NCBI RefSeq assembly: GCF_009765825.1
Contig: NZ_LMUR01000018.1
Span: forward strand, 258,631-322,630
Length of the DNA stretch: 64,000 nt
DNA from: Granulicella sp. L60
GTDB lineage: Bacteria; Acidobacteriota; Terriglobia; Terriglobales; Acidobacteriaceae
Direction: 5' to 3'
Of the stretch, positions 23,846 through 32,210 are shown piece by piece. Position 1 is the first letter of the stretch. Every line of letters starts with the position of its first letter. A model generated the notes under the pieces. That model saw only the letters and a list, made by a program, of their open reading frames with translations. It was not told the DNA's origin and did not search any database. The translations under genes and the position numbers were made by a program.

Positions 23846-24931
23846 TCACGCCCGCACCTCGAACACCATATTGAACGGGGTCTCAGCAGCCTTGCGAAAG
23901 TGCGTCAACCCACCCTCCCGTACTACCTTCTCAATCCTCCCCGGCCCCGCCTGCGCTCCCAGTCCCAGCCCGACCTCCTGCGCCAGCGAACATGGCACGC
24001 AGATCGTGGCTGAAGCCGAATAGAAGATCCGCCCCACCGGGTTATGGTTCTCCGCCGTATCGTCACTCGCCGTCGGTTCCACAATCATCCACGTCCCACC
24101 CAGAGCCAGCGTCGTCTTTACATGCTTCGCCGCACCCACAGGATCACCCATATCGTGCAGGCAGTCGAAGAATCCCACCAGATCATAGCCCCTCCCCGGA
24201 AACGACTTCGCCGGAGCCACCTCGAACGTCACCCGGTCCGCCACACCCGCCGCCTCCGCCTTCGCCCGCGCCATCTCGATCGACGGCCCGTGATAGTCGA
24301 ACCCATAGAACTTCGACGCTGGATAGGACTTCGCCATCAGCAGTGTTGAAGCGCCATGACCGCAGCCGATATCCGCCACCTGAGCACCAGTCTTCAACTT
24401 CGCCTCCACCCCATCGAGTGCAGGTATCCAGTTCGAGACCAGGTTCGCAAGATATGTCGGACGAAAGAACCGTTCCGTACCTTCAAACAGACCCTTCTCA
24501 TGTTCATGCCATCCCATTCCTTTGCCGGTCCGATAGATCTCCGTCAGCTTCTCCTCGTCCTTCATCACCGACGCCAGCAGATGATAGAAGCCCGGCAAAT
24601 GTACTGGCGTATCTTCCAGCGCCAGCACCATCGCCTGTTCTGGAGTCATAAAGTATTTGCCCGTAGCTGCGTCATACTGCACCAACTGCCCGGCCGCATT
24701 TGCGTTCAACCACTCACGTATATAACGTTCCGCCGTGCCCGTCTTCTTCGCCAACTCGGCCGCAGTCACCGGCTCCCCATCGCCCATCGCGCGGTACAAC
24801 CCAAGCTTGTCGCCGATCAGGATCAGCGGAGCTTGCAGTGCCGCTCCCATATCCTGCACCGCACGCCCCAGTAATGCATTCAACGCATCGGGATCAATCG
24901 CCCGCCCTGGCAACTGTTGTGTCGTAGACAT
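23846..24931 (-). CDS. Class I SAM-dependent methyltransferase with N-terminal winged helix
   Basis: A 361-residue protein resembling the Rv2258c type: a helical/winged-helix N-terminus (LIGDKLGLYRAMGDGEPVTA AELAKKTGT, 39-65) that often serves for dimerisation, then a Rossmann methyltransferase fold. Motif I is VADIGCGHGAS (185-195), with an acidic ribose-binding position in FYGFDYHGPS and the post-motif FFDCLHDMGDP. The substrate is unknown. GAGGAG precedes ATG 24931. It is flanked by unrelated genes, so no pathway can be inferred. Confidence 0.85.
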   Translation of the reverse strand: MSTTQQLPGRAIDPDALNALLGRAVQDMGAALQAPLILIGDKLGLYRAMGDGEPVTAAELAKKTGTAERYIREWLNANAAGQLVQYDAATGKYFMTPEQAMVLALEDTPVHLPGFYHLLASVMKDEEKLTEIYRTGKGMGWHEHEKGLFEGTERFFRPTYLANLVSNWIPALDGVEAKLKTGAQVADIGCGHGASTLLMAKSYPASKFYGFDYHGPSIEMARAKAEAAGVADRVTFEVAPAKSFPGRGYDLVGFFDCLHDMGDPVGAAKHVKTTLALGGTWMIVEPTASDDTAENHNPVGRIFYSASATICVPCSLAQEVGLGLGAQAGPGRIEKVVREGGLTHFRKAAETPFNMVFEVRA

Positions 24932-25107
24932 TTCGTATCCTCCTCGGAAGAGCTCCAGGGACGCAACGATGACTCACAGTATGTGCAGGAGCATAAGAGC
25001 AGACACACCAAGAGCACGTATATCGCGCAGATCCCGGGGCCCTTTGATTTGCCGAGAGCATACGCCGCGCTGTCTTCCACCGTCAACAGATCTATCGCCA
25101 GAGACCG

Positions 25108-26532
25108 TCAGTTTGGCAGCATGACGAATCTTTCGACAGCAACCTTCCGCCCGACAGTGCGATGCGTGGCGTCGGGCAAGAGAGTCACTGTAATCGCATC
25201 GAACCTCTGGATGCTTCTAGCCTTCGGAAACAGAAACATTAGTGTCTCCTCAATCGACGCGCTATCTTCCGCACGTTGATCGGCGCCGTTGGAAGTGGCG
25301 AACTTTACCCCAAGACTCTGAGATGGGGCACCTTTAGATTGCGTATCCGTAAGCGAAAGACCGACCGCGATTGCGCCAAGCGAGGCATCATTCGTCAATA
25401 CGGTTTGCATGGCGCGGCAGCAAGCCATGTCAATCGGCTCAGATAGATGCTGATGCGCTTCCATCAGTAAGGGACTCGCGTCTGTTGAACGAATATTGAC
25501 TTTGAGTGGATCTCCTCGAGCCGTGCGTGCAGTAGGTCCAGGTGATTCACCTGCAAACTTGAAGTACCAGTAAGGCCCGTAGAACGGGATGATCCAAGGC
25601 TTGGCCATGCCGGAAGCCAACGCGGTGGTGTTCACTGGGGGCGACGGAATCACATTTTCCTTCTTCTGGATTGGCCACAAAACAATGGTGTGGTATCCGC
25701 TGGACGCGTGTGGCGAAAGAACGGGTTGTTTCACTGCACCACTCGGAGGAGATCGCCTCCACCCTTGCAAAGTGAGGCGAGAAGAAGATGCGGATAACGC
25801 AACGAAGACGCAGCAGAACGCAATCCCAATCAAAGAATAAGGGCGAGACCTCCGATCAGCAGGATCGCCTTGTTCACCCTTTATTTGCGCCCTGACGATC
25901 TGTAAAACAATAAGGAAAGTAGCAGTCACAAGCAATAGCGTGACGAGTATGAGGCTTCCCGTGACTGCGGACAGAAAGGCTCCATAAAAGCAAAGCGAGA
26001 GCCCGAACGGAATCCACGATGTGGGCGCGAGGCGAACCTGCGTTGTGAAAAGTACTCTCTCCAGATACCGTTGGGATCTGGGGATTTTGCGGGCTCCCTT
26101 CGGCATCACACCCGTAAACCGAAACAGGTAGGCGGCCATGGACGCCGCTCCCAAAACCGCCACAAGGGGCCCAAACACGGACTCCTGCTGCAGAAACAAG
26201 ATCGTGGCGGGAAGGAAGATCCAACCGCGGGCTCCGCAATGATAGAGCGCTCTGAACCGCCCGTCAGAGCTACTCGGCAGCAGCATCCACGTCCCTGTCG
26301 CGCCCATAAGACATGCAAGAAGAAGATAGAAGGCGGATCTGAAAACCCTAGTCTCCCAGGAAAATGTCAACGACTGCGGCGATTTACAGATCAGGGAGCA
26401 GGCAGCGATTGCGAGGTTCAATCCGGTGGCCAGGGCAAACCAGCCAACTCTCCCATACCGTCTTTCAGCAGTCGGTTGGTAATCGCCATATCCCATGCCA
26501 GGCACCATGCACTGCACAGCAATTCGTATCAA
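25108..26532 (-). CDS. Membrane protein of PadR operon, hypothetical
   Basis: A 474-residue protein. Residues 25-270 hold about seven hydrophobic spans; residues 280-474 form a soluble Ser/Thr/Pro-rich domain (beginning SSRLTLQGWRRSPPSGAVKQ) of a kind seen in acidobacterial proteins predicted to act outside the membrane. The first codon is probably TTG 26532, overlapping the upstream stop as TTGA; ATG codons a few residues later are alternatives. Third gene of a PadR-led operon. Function unknown. Confidence 0.65.
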   Translation of the reverse strand: MIRIAVQCMVPGMGYGDYQPTAERRYGRVGWFALATGLNLAIAACSLICKSPQSLTFSWETRVFRSAFYLLLACLMGATGTWMLLPSSSDGRFRALYHCGARGWIFLPATILFLQQESVFGPLVAVLGAASMAAYLFRFTGVMPKGARKIPRSQRYLERVLFTTQVRLAPTSWIPFGLSLCFYGAFLSAVTGSLILVTLLLVTATFLIVLQIVRAQIKGEQGDPADRRSRPYSLIGIAFCCVFVALSASSSRLTLQGWRRSPPSGAVKQPVLSPHASSGYHTIVLWPIQKKENVIPSPPVNTTALASGMAKPWIIPFYGPYWYFKFAGESPGPTARTARGDPLKVNIRSTDASPLLMEAHQHLSEPIDMACCRAMQTVLTNDASLGAIAVGLSLTDTQSKGAPSQSLGVKFATSNGADQRAEDSASIEETLMFLFPKARSIQRFDAITVTLLPDATHRTVGRKVAVERFVMLPN

Positions 26533-27188
26533 GAAAATATGATCTTAGACAGAGTAGGATCGACGCCACATTGTCGCATCGGAGGAAGCGCAAATATCAG
26601 GGCTGAGAACAGACTCAACGCCAATGGAACGCTTATCGCGACGAGATGAGAGTTAATGCTCTCCCATGAGAGGTCGCGCAAGCTGACGCCAAAATCTCCT
26701 AGATGCTGACCAATGAGCGCAACCAAAAGCACATTGAGGCTGATCGACAGGCTTCCCATAAGCCGAAGCGCTGATAGCTTGCGCTCAAGTTGTTTATGAG
26801 ACGCTAGATAAATGAAGAGGCCGAGCCACACGAACAACGCGGCGGGAAGCACAACGCGAACGAACTGCAGACCGGTGGAGTATGGCCAATCGTACGCCGC
26901 CAACCCGTCCAATATTGCTCGAACAAATCGGCTTCTCATAATGGAAAACCACAACTCTGGATACAAGATGCTCCAACCCGCAGAAAATACCAGAGGCAAC
27001 GCATAAACGCGTGACCTGCTGGATAACGCGACGCCGATTGCAACTAATACCTGGCGCCAATACCATCCCGCAGAACGTCCACATTGAAGCTCTTCCAACA
27101 AATCACCGGTGAGGGCGTTGTTACGAACCCTGAATGTCAAATGGTCCAACATCCATGTTGCAAACGCTACGGACTGAAGACGCTTCAT
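26529..27188 (-). CDS. Membrane protein with permease-associated N-terminal motif
   Basis: A 219-residue protein from ATG 27188, which overlaps the PadR stop as ATGA and has AAGGAG upstream. The N-terminus carries LTGDLLEELQCGRSAGWYWR, the 'GDLLEE--RSxxWYWRQ' motif found at the start of acidobacterial MacB-like permeases that follow PadR genes. Four to five membrane spans follow (LFVWLGLFIYLA; LNVLLVALIG; LSLFSALIFALP). The periplasmic MacB domain is missing, so it is either a shortened relative or a partner. Confidence 0.7.
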   Translation of the reverse strand: MKRLQSVAFATWMLDHLTFRVRNNALTGDLLEELQCGRSAGWYWRQVLVAIGVALSSRSRVYALPLVFSAGWSILYPELWFSIMRSRFVRAILDGLAAYDWPYSTGLQFVRVVLPAALFVWLGLFIYLASHKQLERKLSALRLMGSLSISLNVLLVALIGQHLGDFGVSLRDLSWESINSHLVAISVPLALSLFSALIFALPPMRQCGVDPTLSKIIFS

Positions 27189-27520
27189 GCGAGCTCCTTT
27201 CCCGGCAACGGAAGGGACTTCCATAGCTTATTCAGTACATTCCGCGTCGCATGAGCCGAGCGAAGCCCCTCATCCGTCACGCGAAAGTATCTCTTTGCCC
27301 GGCCGCCTCGTTCAGGGGTCGCCTCTCCAAGGCGGGATACCACCAGGCCTTTGGTTTCAAGACGGTCCAATGCCGCATAAACACTTCCGACGGAGACATC
27401 TCGTCCCCGTCTTATCGCAAGCTCTCTAGCGAGCGGAACCCCGTACGCATCGTCCCCCAACTGGATGATCGTGAGAAGAACCATCAATTCGAATTCACCG
27501 AGATAGCTAGGCTCGCCCAT
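27185..27520 (-). CDS. PadR-family transcriptional regulator
   Basis: A 111-residue protein from ATG 27520 (AAGG upstream; an earlier start at 27550 is less likely). Core: YLGEFELMVLLTIIQLGDDA YGVPLARELA, VSVGSVYAALDRLETKGLVV and GRAKRYFRVTDEGL, the winged helix of PadR proteins. It leads an overlapping three-gene operon with two membrane proteins. PadR proteins repress efflux-type operons and their own promoter until a ligand binds, so autoregulation here is likely. Confidence 0.9.
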   Translation of the reverse strand: MGEPSYLGEFELMVLLTIIQLGDDAYGVPLARELAIRRGRDVSVGSVYAALDRLETKGLVVSRLGEATPERGGRAKRYFRVTDEGLRSAHATRNVLNKLWKSLPLPGKELA

Positions 27521-27577
27521 ATCTTCTACCTTAGTGAAGAAATATAGCATGCCTTAGTCATCACCACCATAGCTGAC

Positions 27578-27708
27578 AAATTTCGGGCGCTCCGAGCTCC
27601 GTCCAGCTAGGCTGTGATGTAGATCCCGCGGAATACGAGCGGGCCATTCACTACACGGTGCATGTTGGCGATGGGACCGCTCTCTGCAAGAAGAACTACG
27701 ACGCTTAA
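27578..27708 (+). pseudogene. Possible 3' relic of an unidentified gene
   Basis: A frame without a start codon reads VQLGCDVDPAEYERAIHYTV followed by HVGDGTALCKKNYDA and stops at 27706-27708, overlapping the stop of the convergent FG-GAP gene. The composition is clearly protein-like, so it may be the truncated end of a gene lost by rearrangement. I do not recognise the family. Confidence 0.35.
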
Positions 27709-29696
27709 TGCTGGCCCTTGGATGGCTTCTGTACTTTTGCCTTGGTCCCATGAATCTCGTTCCAGAAGATGAAAGTGCCGAATCGCGTGGCGGTAATGAT
27801 ATCTATCCTACCGTCGTGATTTAGATCGGCCGCAGTCATGTCTGAGCCGGCGCCCGAGTTGTTGTCGATAAGATGAGGCACAAAGCGCGCGCCTCCGGGT
27901 GCCTTCGGATCCCGCACGGTCTCATACCAATACAGGACCGGGGTTCCGTATGGATCGGGATCGGCATAATCGTCCAGGTGCGTGAAGTATCGCTTGCCCA
28001 CGACGAAATCGGGTATGCCGTCGCCGTTCATGTCGGCAAGCACATCGCCGTGCGCCTCAGAGAAGGCGATACCGCCGGCGTTGGCGTCCTTCGTGTTGAG
28101 AGTGTCGAAGATCAGGTGGCGAATGAAGGTGATGTTGCCTTGGGCGTCGCGCTTCTGCTCAAACCAGGCCATTCCCCAGCCGTGCGCGTCGAGCACAGTG
28201 ACGATGTCGTTAAGGCCGTCGCCGTTGATGTCATAGACGGCCATGCCGCTGCCGCCGACGCCCGTGCCGTAGCGGCCAAAGACCTCCGGATGATACTTCC
28301 ACGAAGTCTGGTTGCTGCCGACGGCTGGATGCTCCCACCATCCGAAGGCGGTCAGGATGTCGGGCTTGCCGTCGCCGTTGATGTCGCCGACGCCAATGCC
28401 GTGGGCGCTGTCATAGCCGCGCTCGGAGACATTGTGAACAACCCAGGGCCCGGTCGGGCTGGCCGGGTCGGGCTCGGCGTAACGCACGTAGCCGTCGGCC
28501 GTATAGACGACGGCCATCTTGCCATCGCCGTCGATGTCGCGTAACAGCGCTCGCTCGGAGTCAAACTTGTCGAGAACGCGGTAGACGTCCCAGCGCCGGT
28601 GTTCTCCCTTGGGGTTGACATAGAGATAACAGCCCATATCAGCGTCGATGAACTTACAGTTCAAGACGTCGGACCAGCCGTCTCCGGTGAAATCGCCTGC
28701 AAATTGCAGCCAGGCTTTCGTGGCCCAGCCGGTGGACGGATTTACGGTTTCGCCGAGATAGATCTCGCTGGAGTGGGTGTAGTCGGGGCCGTAGTAGATG
28801 TAGGGGCCGGTGGCGATGTCGGGGATGCCATCGTGATTGAAATCGGCTACAGCGTCGGACCAGGAGTAGTAGAAGGTGTTGAGATTTTGCCGGCGGAAGT
28901 CGGGTGCGGTGTATTCGGGCGCGCGATAACGGTCGCTGATGTCTTTGTAGGCGACGTTCTTGAACTGAACGTCTCCCTTGCCGCCGATGTAAAGGGCGAT
29001 TGGGCCGTAACCGGTGGAGGTCTCTGTGACTCCGCCGCTCTCACGCCCATTATTCTGGTCGCCGCGAAGAATATTAGCGTCGAAGATGAGCTCCAAGTCG
29101 TTCCATTGCGCGGGATAGAGATCGGAGTTGGGCTTCACGTAGGGATATTTGACGCCGGGTGTCTGCCCATAGGGGCTATACGGGTTGGGTGTGCGCGGCG
29201 TAGACCGCTTGGGTTGCTCAGAGGGTGGAGGAAGAGCAATGCGCATCTTACCGCCGCCGGAGCCCAGCGGCGTACGTTCGATGATCTTCCCGCTCCCATC
29301 TGTCGCGACGTCGTAGTACTTGACGGTGTCGCCCTCACCCAGCGAGGCGTACGTGCCCTTCATCCCGCCAGCCGGTGTTTTCTCAATGCGGAAGAGGATG
29401 CCGGTCTCGCAGCCGGTCGCGCAGAGAAACTTGGTGAACAGCTCGACGTCCTGAAAGGAGTGATCCATGATTAGCCAGCCGCCGGTACCGGATGGTCTTG
29501 GGGTTCCGGTCAGTTCACCGCTGTTTAGCTGCCACTTCGCCTGCCCCAGCGTATGCCAGCCAGTAAGACTCGAGCCGTTGAGCACCGCATCGGGGGTAAA
29601 CGAAGGACCGGGAAGAAACTCCTGCCGCTGGCCGAACGTTGGAACTAGGCCTAGAAGAACGATCGCAGCTCCCAGCAATCTGTGGCAACATGACAT
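27705..29696 (-). CDS. Secreted DUF1080 (laminin-G-like) plus FG-GAP/VCBS repeat protein
   Basis: A 663-residue protein with a signal peptide (cleavage near residue 22). Residues about 32-260 match DUF1080, the concanavalin-like domain of putative 3-keto-disaccharide hydrolases (SSLTGWHTLGQAKWQLNSGE; GGWLIMDHSFQDVELFTKF; WNDLELIFDANI). From about 280 the protein has seven or so FG-GAP/VCBS calcium-binding propeller units, each with a D-x-N/D-G-D-G motif (DFNHDGIPDIA, DFTGDGWSDVL, DIDGDGKMAVV, DINGDGKPDIL, DINGDGLNDIV, DMNGDGIPDFV, DLNHDGRIDII). It should act at the cell surface on a glycan. A perfect 20-bp palindrome lies 37 bp upstream. Confidence 0.85.
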   Translation of the reverse strand: MSCCHRLLGAAIVLLGLVPTFGQRQEFLPGPSFTPDAVLNGSSLTGWHTLGQAKWQLNSGELTGTPRPSGTGGWLIMDHSFQDVELFTKFLCATGCETGILFRIEKTPAGGMKGTYASLGEGDTVKYYDVATDGSGKIIERTPLGSGGGKMRIALPPPSEQPKRSTPRTPNPYSPYGQTPGVKYPYVKPNSDLYPAQWNDLELIFDANILRGDQNNGRESGGVTETSTGYGPIALYIGGKGDVQFKNVAYKDISDRYRAPEYTAPDFRRQNLNTFYYSWSDAVADFNHDGIPDIATGPYIYYGPDYTHSSEIYLGETVNPSTGWATKAWLQFAGDFTGDGWSDVLNCKFIDADMGCYLYVNPKGEHRRWDVYRVLDKFDSERALLRDIDGDGKMAVVYTADGYVRYAEPDPASPTGPWVVHNVSERGYDSAHGIGVGDINGDGKPDILTAFGWWEHPAVGSNQTSWKYHPEVFGRYGTGVGGSGMAVYDINGDGLNDIVTVLDAHGWGMAWFEQKRDAQGNITFIRHLIFDTLNTKDANAGGIAFSEAHGDVLADMNGDGIPDFVVGKRYFTHLDDYADPDPYGTPVLYWYETVRDPKAPGGARFVPHLIDNNSGAGSDMTAADLNHDGRIDIITATRFGTFIFWNEIHGTKAKVQKPSKGQH

Positions 29697-29732
29697 GAGT
29701 TTTCCTCTTTTCGTGGTCTCGGCATTCCGCTC

Positions 29733-29752
29733 AGTGAAATGGCCATTTCACT
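29733..29752. promoter_or_regulatory. Perfect 20-bp palindrome upstream of DUF1080/FG-GAP gene
   Basis: AGTGAAATGGCCATTTCACT is an exact palindrome located 37-56 bases before the start at 29696. Its length and even symmetry suit a dimeric repressor of the GntR or LacI class. The regulator is not identified. Confidence 0.6.
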
Positions 29753-30209
29753 CGCGATAGAAACCTTACACCATCGAGCAACCAGTTGGCTCCTGTTCCT
29801 CACAGCTGCGGAGGAATATTTGCTCAAGCGAGGCATCAGGCGAATGCGTGAATTCTGGGTGAAGGCGACTTTCCCGTTGCCGCCCCACCTGCTGAACGTC
29901 TATTGAGCAATGATTATGCTCTCGTCGCATTACGTAGCAAAAATGTTTCGGGCTCGATCCAATCGATTAGGTGATCTCGGTGCGGTACATGCCTGGCGGT
30001 TGTAGCTGCGTTGGTGTATGGCATCATGCCATACGCGCCGGGAACGATATGACTCGCCGGTCCGACTTCGCTGCAGGATTCCGTTTCGGATCGGTCTCCG
30101 CGTCAACGAATTGCCTCCACTCCGGCTTTACTTCTCCTCTTCGACAGGAATCAAGAACCGCCGCGGCCGCCGCCAACTGGGAGTTTCGTATGCATCCGTA
30201 AAGACGAAT
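29753..30209. other. Gap with no supported gene
   Basis: The region between the DUF1080 gene's promoter and the integrase stop holds only short open frames without ribosome-binding sites or domains. Confidence 0.5.
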
Positions 30210-31526
30210 TCATTGGCTCTGATGCGGCTTGATCTTCTCGAACCCAAAGCTAGGCTTGTTCGCTCGGATGGTTGTAGCGACATAGGAAGGTGAAAAATGG
30301 GCATAGTGCTTCTCTGCAATGCGTGTCCCAGAATGGCCTAGCTGATTTGCAATCAACTGCATTGATGTTCCGTTCATTGCTAGAAGAGTGCCAAATGTGT
30401 GCCTCAGATCGTGAAAGCGAACGTGCCGGCGGATACCGGCGGATTTCAAAACCGCCTTCATGCGTCCCTGCTGATTAGACTTAGCCCAAGGTTCTCCATA
30501 GTCTCGCTTGAACATCAGATCGCCGCCGCCCTTGTTCTCTATCCGCCGGTCGAAAAACGAGGATTCCTCATCTGTAAGAAAAATGTGCTTAACCTTGCTC
30601 GTCTTGGGTTGAACTAGTGAGATAGCGCGAAGCTGGACATCGTAGGAGCTTACTTTGAGCCGCGTCAGTTCTCCATATCGACACCCGGTTATGAGAGCTC
30701 CCTGGACTAGATCACGGAAGTCTACGGGGCAAACTTTGATGAACCTGTTCGCTTCTTTGAGGGTGAGATATTCATTCTTTGCCAGGTCGACGTTCTCGAA
30801 CTTGTCGACCGTTTCCCAAGCTGCTTTGCTCGCGACTCGTTGGTTGCGATATGCGAGCGTCAACAGTGCACTGAGATCGTTGAATATTCGGTTAGCTGTA
30901 TCGCGGCGCTTACGTTTGGTTTCCGGGTCGTTTGGGTCATAGACGATACTGCTTCTACGTGACGGCGCGAGTTTCTTCCGTATCTCCTCATGCTGCTGAG
31001 CGCGAATCGGTTTTTTGTCGGCCACCTTCCCCAACCATTTCTGAATCTCGTGGCGGGTCAGCTTCGCTACCTCCCGATTTCCAAGTTCCGGAAGTATATG
31101 GTGCTTCAGGTTGCTCAGAGAATTACGTTTTGAAGCTTCGCTACTCTTCCATGCTGCTATCCAATCATCTGCAGCATCCTGGACCGTGTAGGCACCCCTG
31201 CGGACCCCTGCGGCCAGATCCCTATCGACTCCGTTGAACCACTTGTTTGCGTGGAATACGGCCTGAGAGTATGACAGGATTTCTGCATCATCGGCTGGCA
31301 CCGTGTCGTCCGCCGAACCGAGTGTTTCGAAGCGATATGCCTTCTTCTCACCATCCTTGATGTAGTAACGAGCTATCCATCTGCCGCAGCCCTCCGAGGC
31401 CTTGCGATAGCCGAGGTGCTGTCCTTCGGCCATAAGGTGCCAGTACGGATCATGGCGTGCGGCCAGCTTTGCACGGCCGGTCCTGTTGATGAGTCCGTGC
31501 GACTTCCGTGAAGAGGTTCGTCCCAT
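30210..31526 (-). CDS. int: Tyrosine site-specific integrase of the tRNA-Val island
   Basis: A 438-residue phage-type integrase. Residues about 110-170 are the core-binding domain (YTVQDAADDWIAAWKSSEAS; HEIQKWLGKVA). The catalytic domain runs from about 255: R283 (TGCRYGEL), K308 (QPKTSKVKHIF), H372 and R375 (HDLRHTF), H398 (QLGHSG) and the nucleophile Y408 (EKHYAHF) are all present. It should cut and rejoin within the 49-bp tRNA-Val repeat. The 5' end faces attR; the TTACGTAA-type sites at 31527-31549 abut its start codon, so DNA binding there may also regulate it. The C-terminal 30 residues are Lys/Gln-rich. Confidence 0.93.
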   Translation of the reverse strand: MGRTSSRKSHGLINRTGRAKLAARHDPYWHLMAEGQHLGYRKASEGCGRWIARYYIKDGEKKAYRFETLGSADDTVPADDAEILSYSQAVFHANKWFNGVDRDLAAGVRRGAYTVQDAADDWIAAWKSSEASKRNSLSNLKHHILPELGNREVAKLTRHEIQKWLGKVADKKPIRAQQHEEIRKKLAPSRRSSIVYDPNDPETKRKRRDTANRIFNDLSALLTLAYRNQRVASKAAWETVDKFENVDLAKNEYLTLKEANRFIKVCPVDFRDLVQGALITGCRYGELTRLKVSSYDVQLRAISLVQPKTSKVKHIFLTDEESSFFDRRIENKGGGDLMFKRDYGEPWAKSNQQGRMKAVLKSAGIRRHVRFHDLRHTFGTLLAMNGTSMQLIANQLGHSGTRIAEKHYAHFSPSYVATTIRANKPSFGFEKIKPHQSQ

Positions 31527-31549
31527 TTACGTAACATTATACGTAATAG
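31527..31549. repeat. Right-end paired TTACGTAA / TACGTAATAG sites (candidate integrase arm sites)
   Basis: TTACGTAA at 31527-31534 and TACGTAATAG at 31540-31549 repeat the pair at 2268-2289, with one extra spacer base. They lie between the integrase start codon and attR. Confidence 0.6.
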
Positions 31550-31661
31550 ATAGTCCTGAACTCTGTGGACGTAGCTAGAACAGGGAAGAGATAAAACGTT
31601 GAATAATATGAAGCGTTGCGTTTCTACGGAAGTCAGCAAGGCGCAGGATGACACTTTTTTT

Positions 31662-31710
31662 CACCTTCACACGGTGGAAGTCGTAGGTTCGAATCCTGCT
31701 GTGCCCACCA
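31662..31710. repeat. attR: 49-bp direct repeat of tRNA-Val 3' half
   Basis: Identical to 2184-2232 and ends at the CCA. The 5' half of the tRNA is absent, so this copy is not a functional tRNA. It marks the right border of the island. A 14-bp match to the left flank (TCAACAACTTAGCG) follows at 31717-31730. Confidence 0.93.
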
Positions 31711-31730
31711 ATCCTTTCAACAACTTAGCG

Positions 31731-32210
31731 TTGCCTCGTTGGCTGTGGTGTCTGCCTTCGCATGACGCAGGTGCGCCTGGATGTCCTTACCTTTCTCCAG
31801 GCTAGCAGGCTTCCGCCAGGACATCAGTCAGGGGTACAGCTTTTCTACTTCCCTCTGTCTCCAGCTTAGGTTGAAGGTTGCGAACGATACCTCGTTACGA
31901 GTCGCAGCCACAGTCGGTCGAAGTCTATATCTGACCATTTCAACCCCGGATTTCAGACCGGCGGAGGCCAGTCACGCCCGCTATCGGCACCGCTTTGATG
32001 GCTGTCTTCTCGTGGATGCCGAGGTAGGTTGCGGCGTCGATGGATGCCAAAGAGGTTCGAGGGAGGTTTGGGAATCTATCGCCATACAGGGAGACTCCGA
32101 CTTCTCCAGCTCCGCCCGAATTGCTAGAGGAAAGTTCCCAGCCGCTGCTCTGAGAACCCGATTTTACTCCCCCAGTCAGGTCATAGACGGCTACTAAATC
32201 AAGATATACC
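31731..32210. other. Gap right of attR with no supported gene
   Basis: A 138-codon frame on the plus strand (31781-32197) has poor composition and no ribosome-binding site. Nothing else stands out; this is the chromosomal flank. Confidence 0.5.

Larger units (their letters stand above)
2184..31710. mobile_element. Integrated element (degenerate prophage / genomic island) in tRNA-Val
   Basis: The element is bounded by the exact 49-bp tRNA-Val repeats and carries a tyrosine recombinase at its right end whose 5' end faces attR. Matching TTACGTAA/TACGTAATAG pairs lie just inside both ends. Internal content fits a decayed temperate phage that gained cargo: repressor/AlpA switch, DUF1376, terminase small subunit fragment, tail chaperone and tape measure at the left; then many short HTH genes, metallothionein, broken SRAP and dnaE2 relics, a diguanylate cyclase, methyltransferase and PadR operon. 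No portal, capsid, large terminase, lysis or conjugation gene was recognised, so it is unlikely to form particles by itself. The integrase looks intact, so excision may still be possible; that is inference. Confidence 0.88.

Noticed and set aside
28599..29474. 291-codon plus-strand frame
   Set aside because: Antisense of the DUF1080/FG-GAP gene, whose domains and signal peptide are clear.
31781..32197. 138-codon plus-strand frame right of attR
   Set aside because: No ribosome-binding site, no domain, unusual composition; probably non-coding flank.
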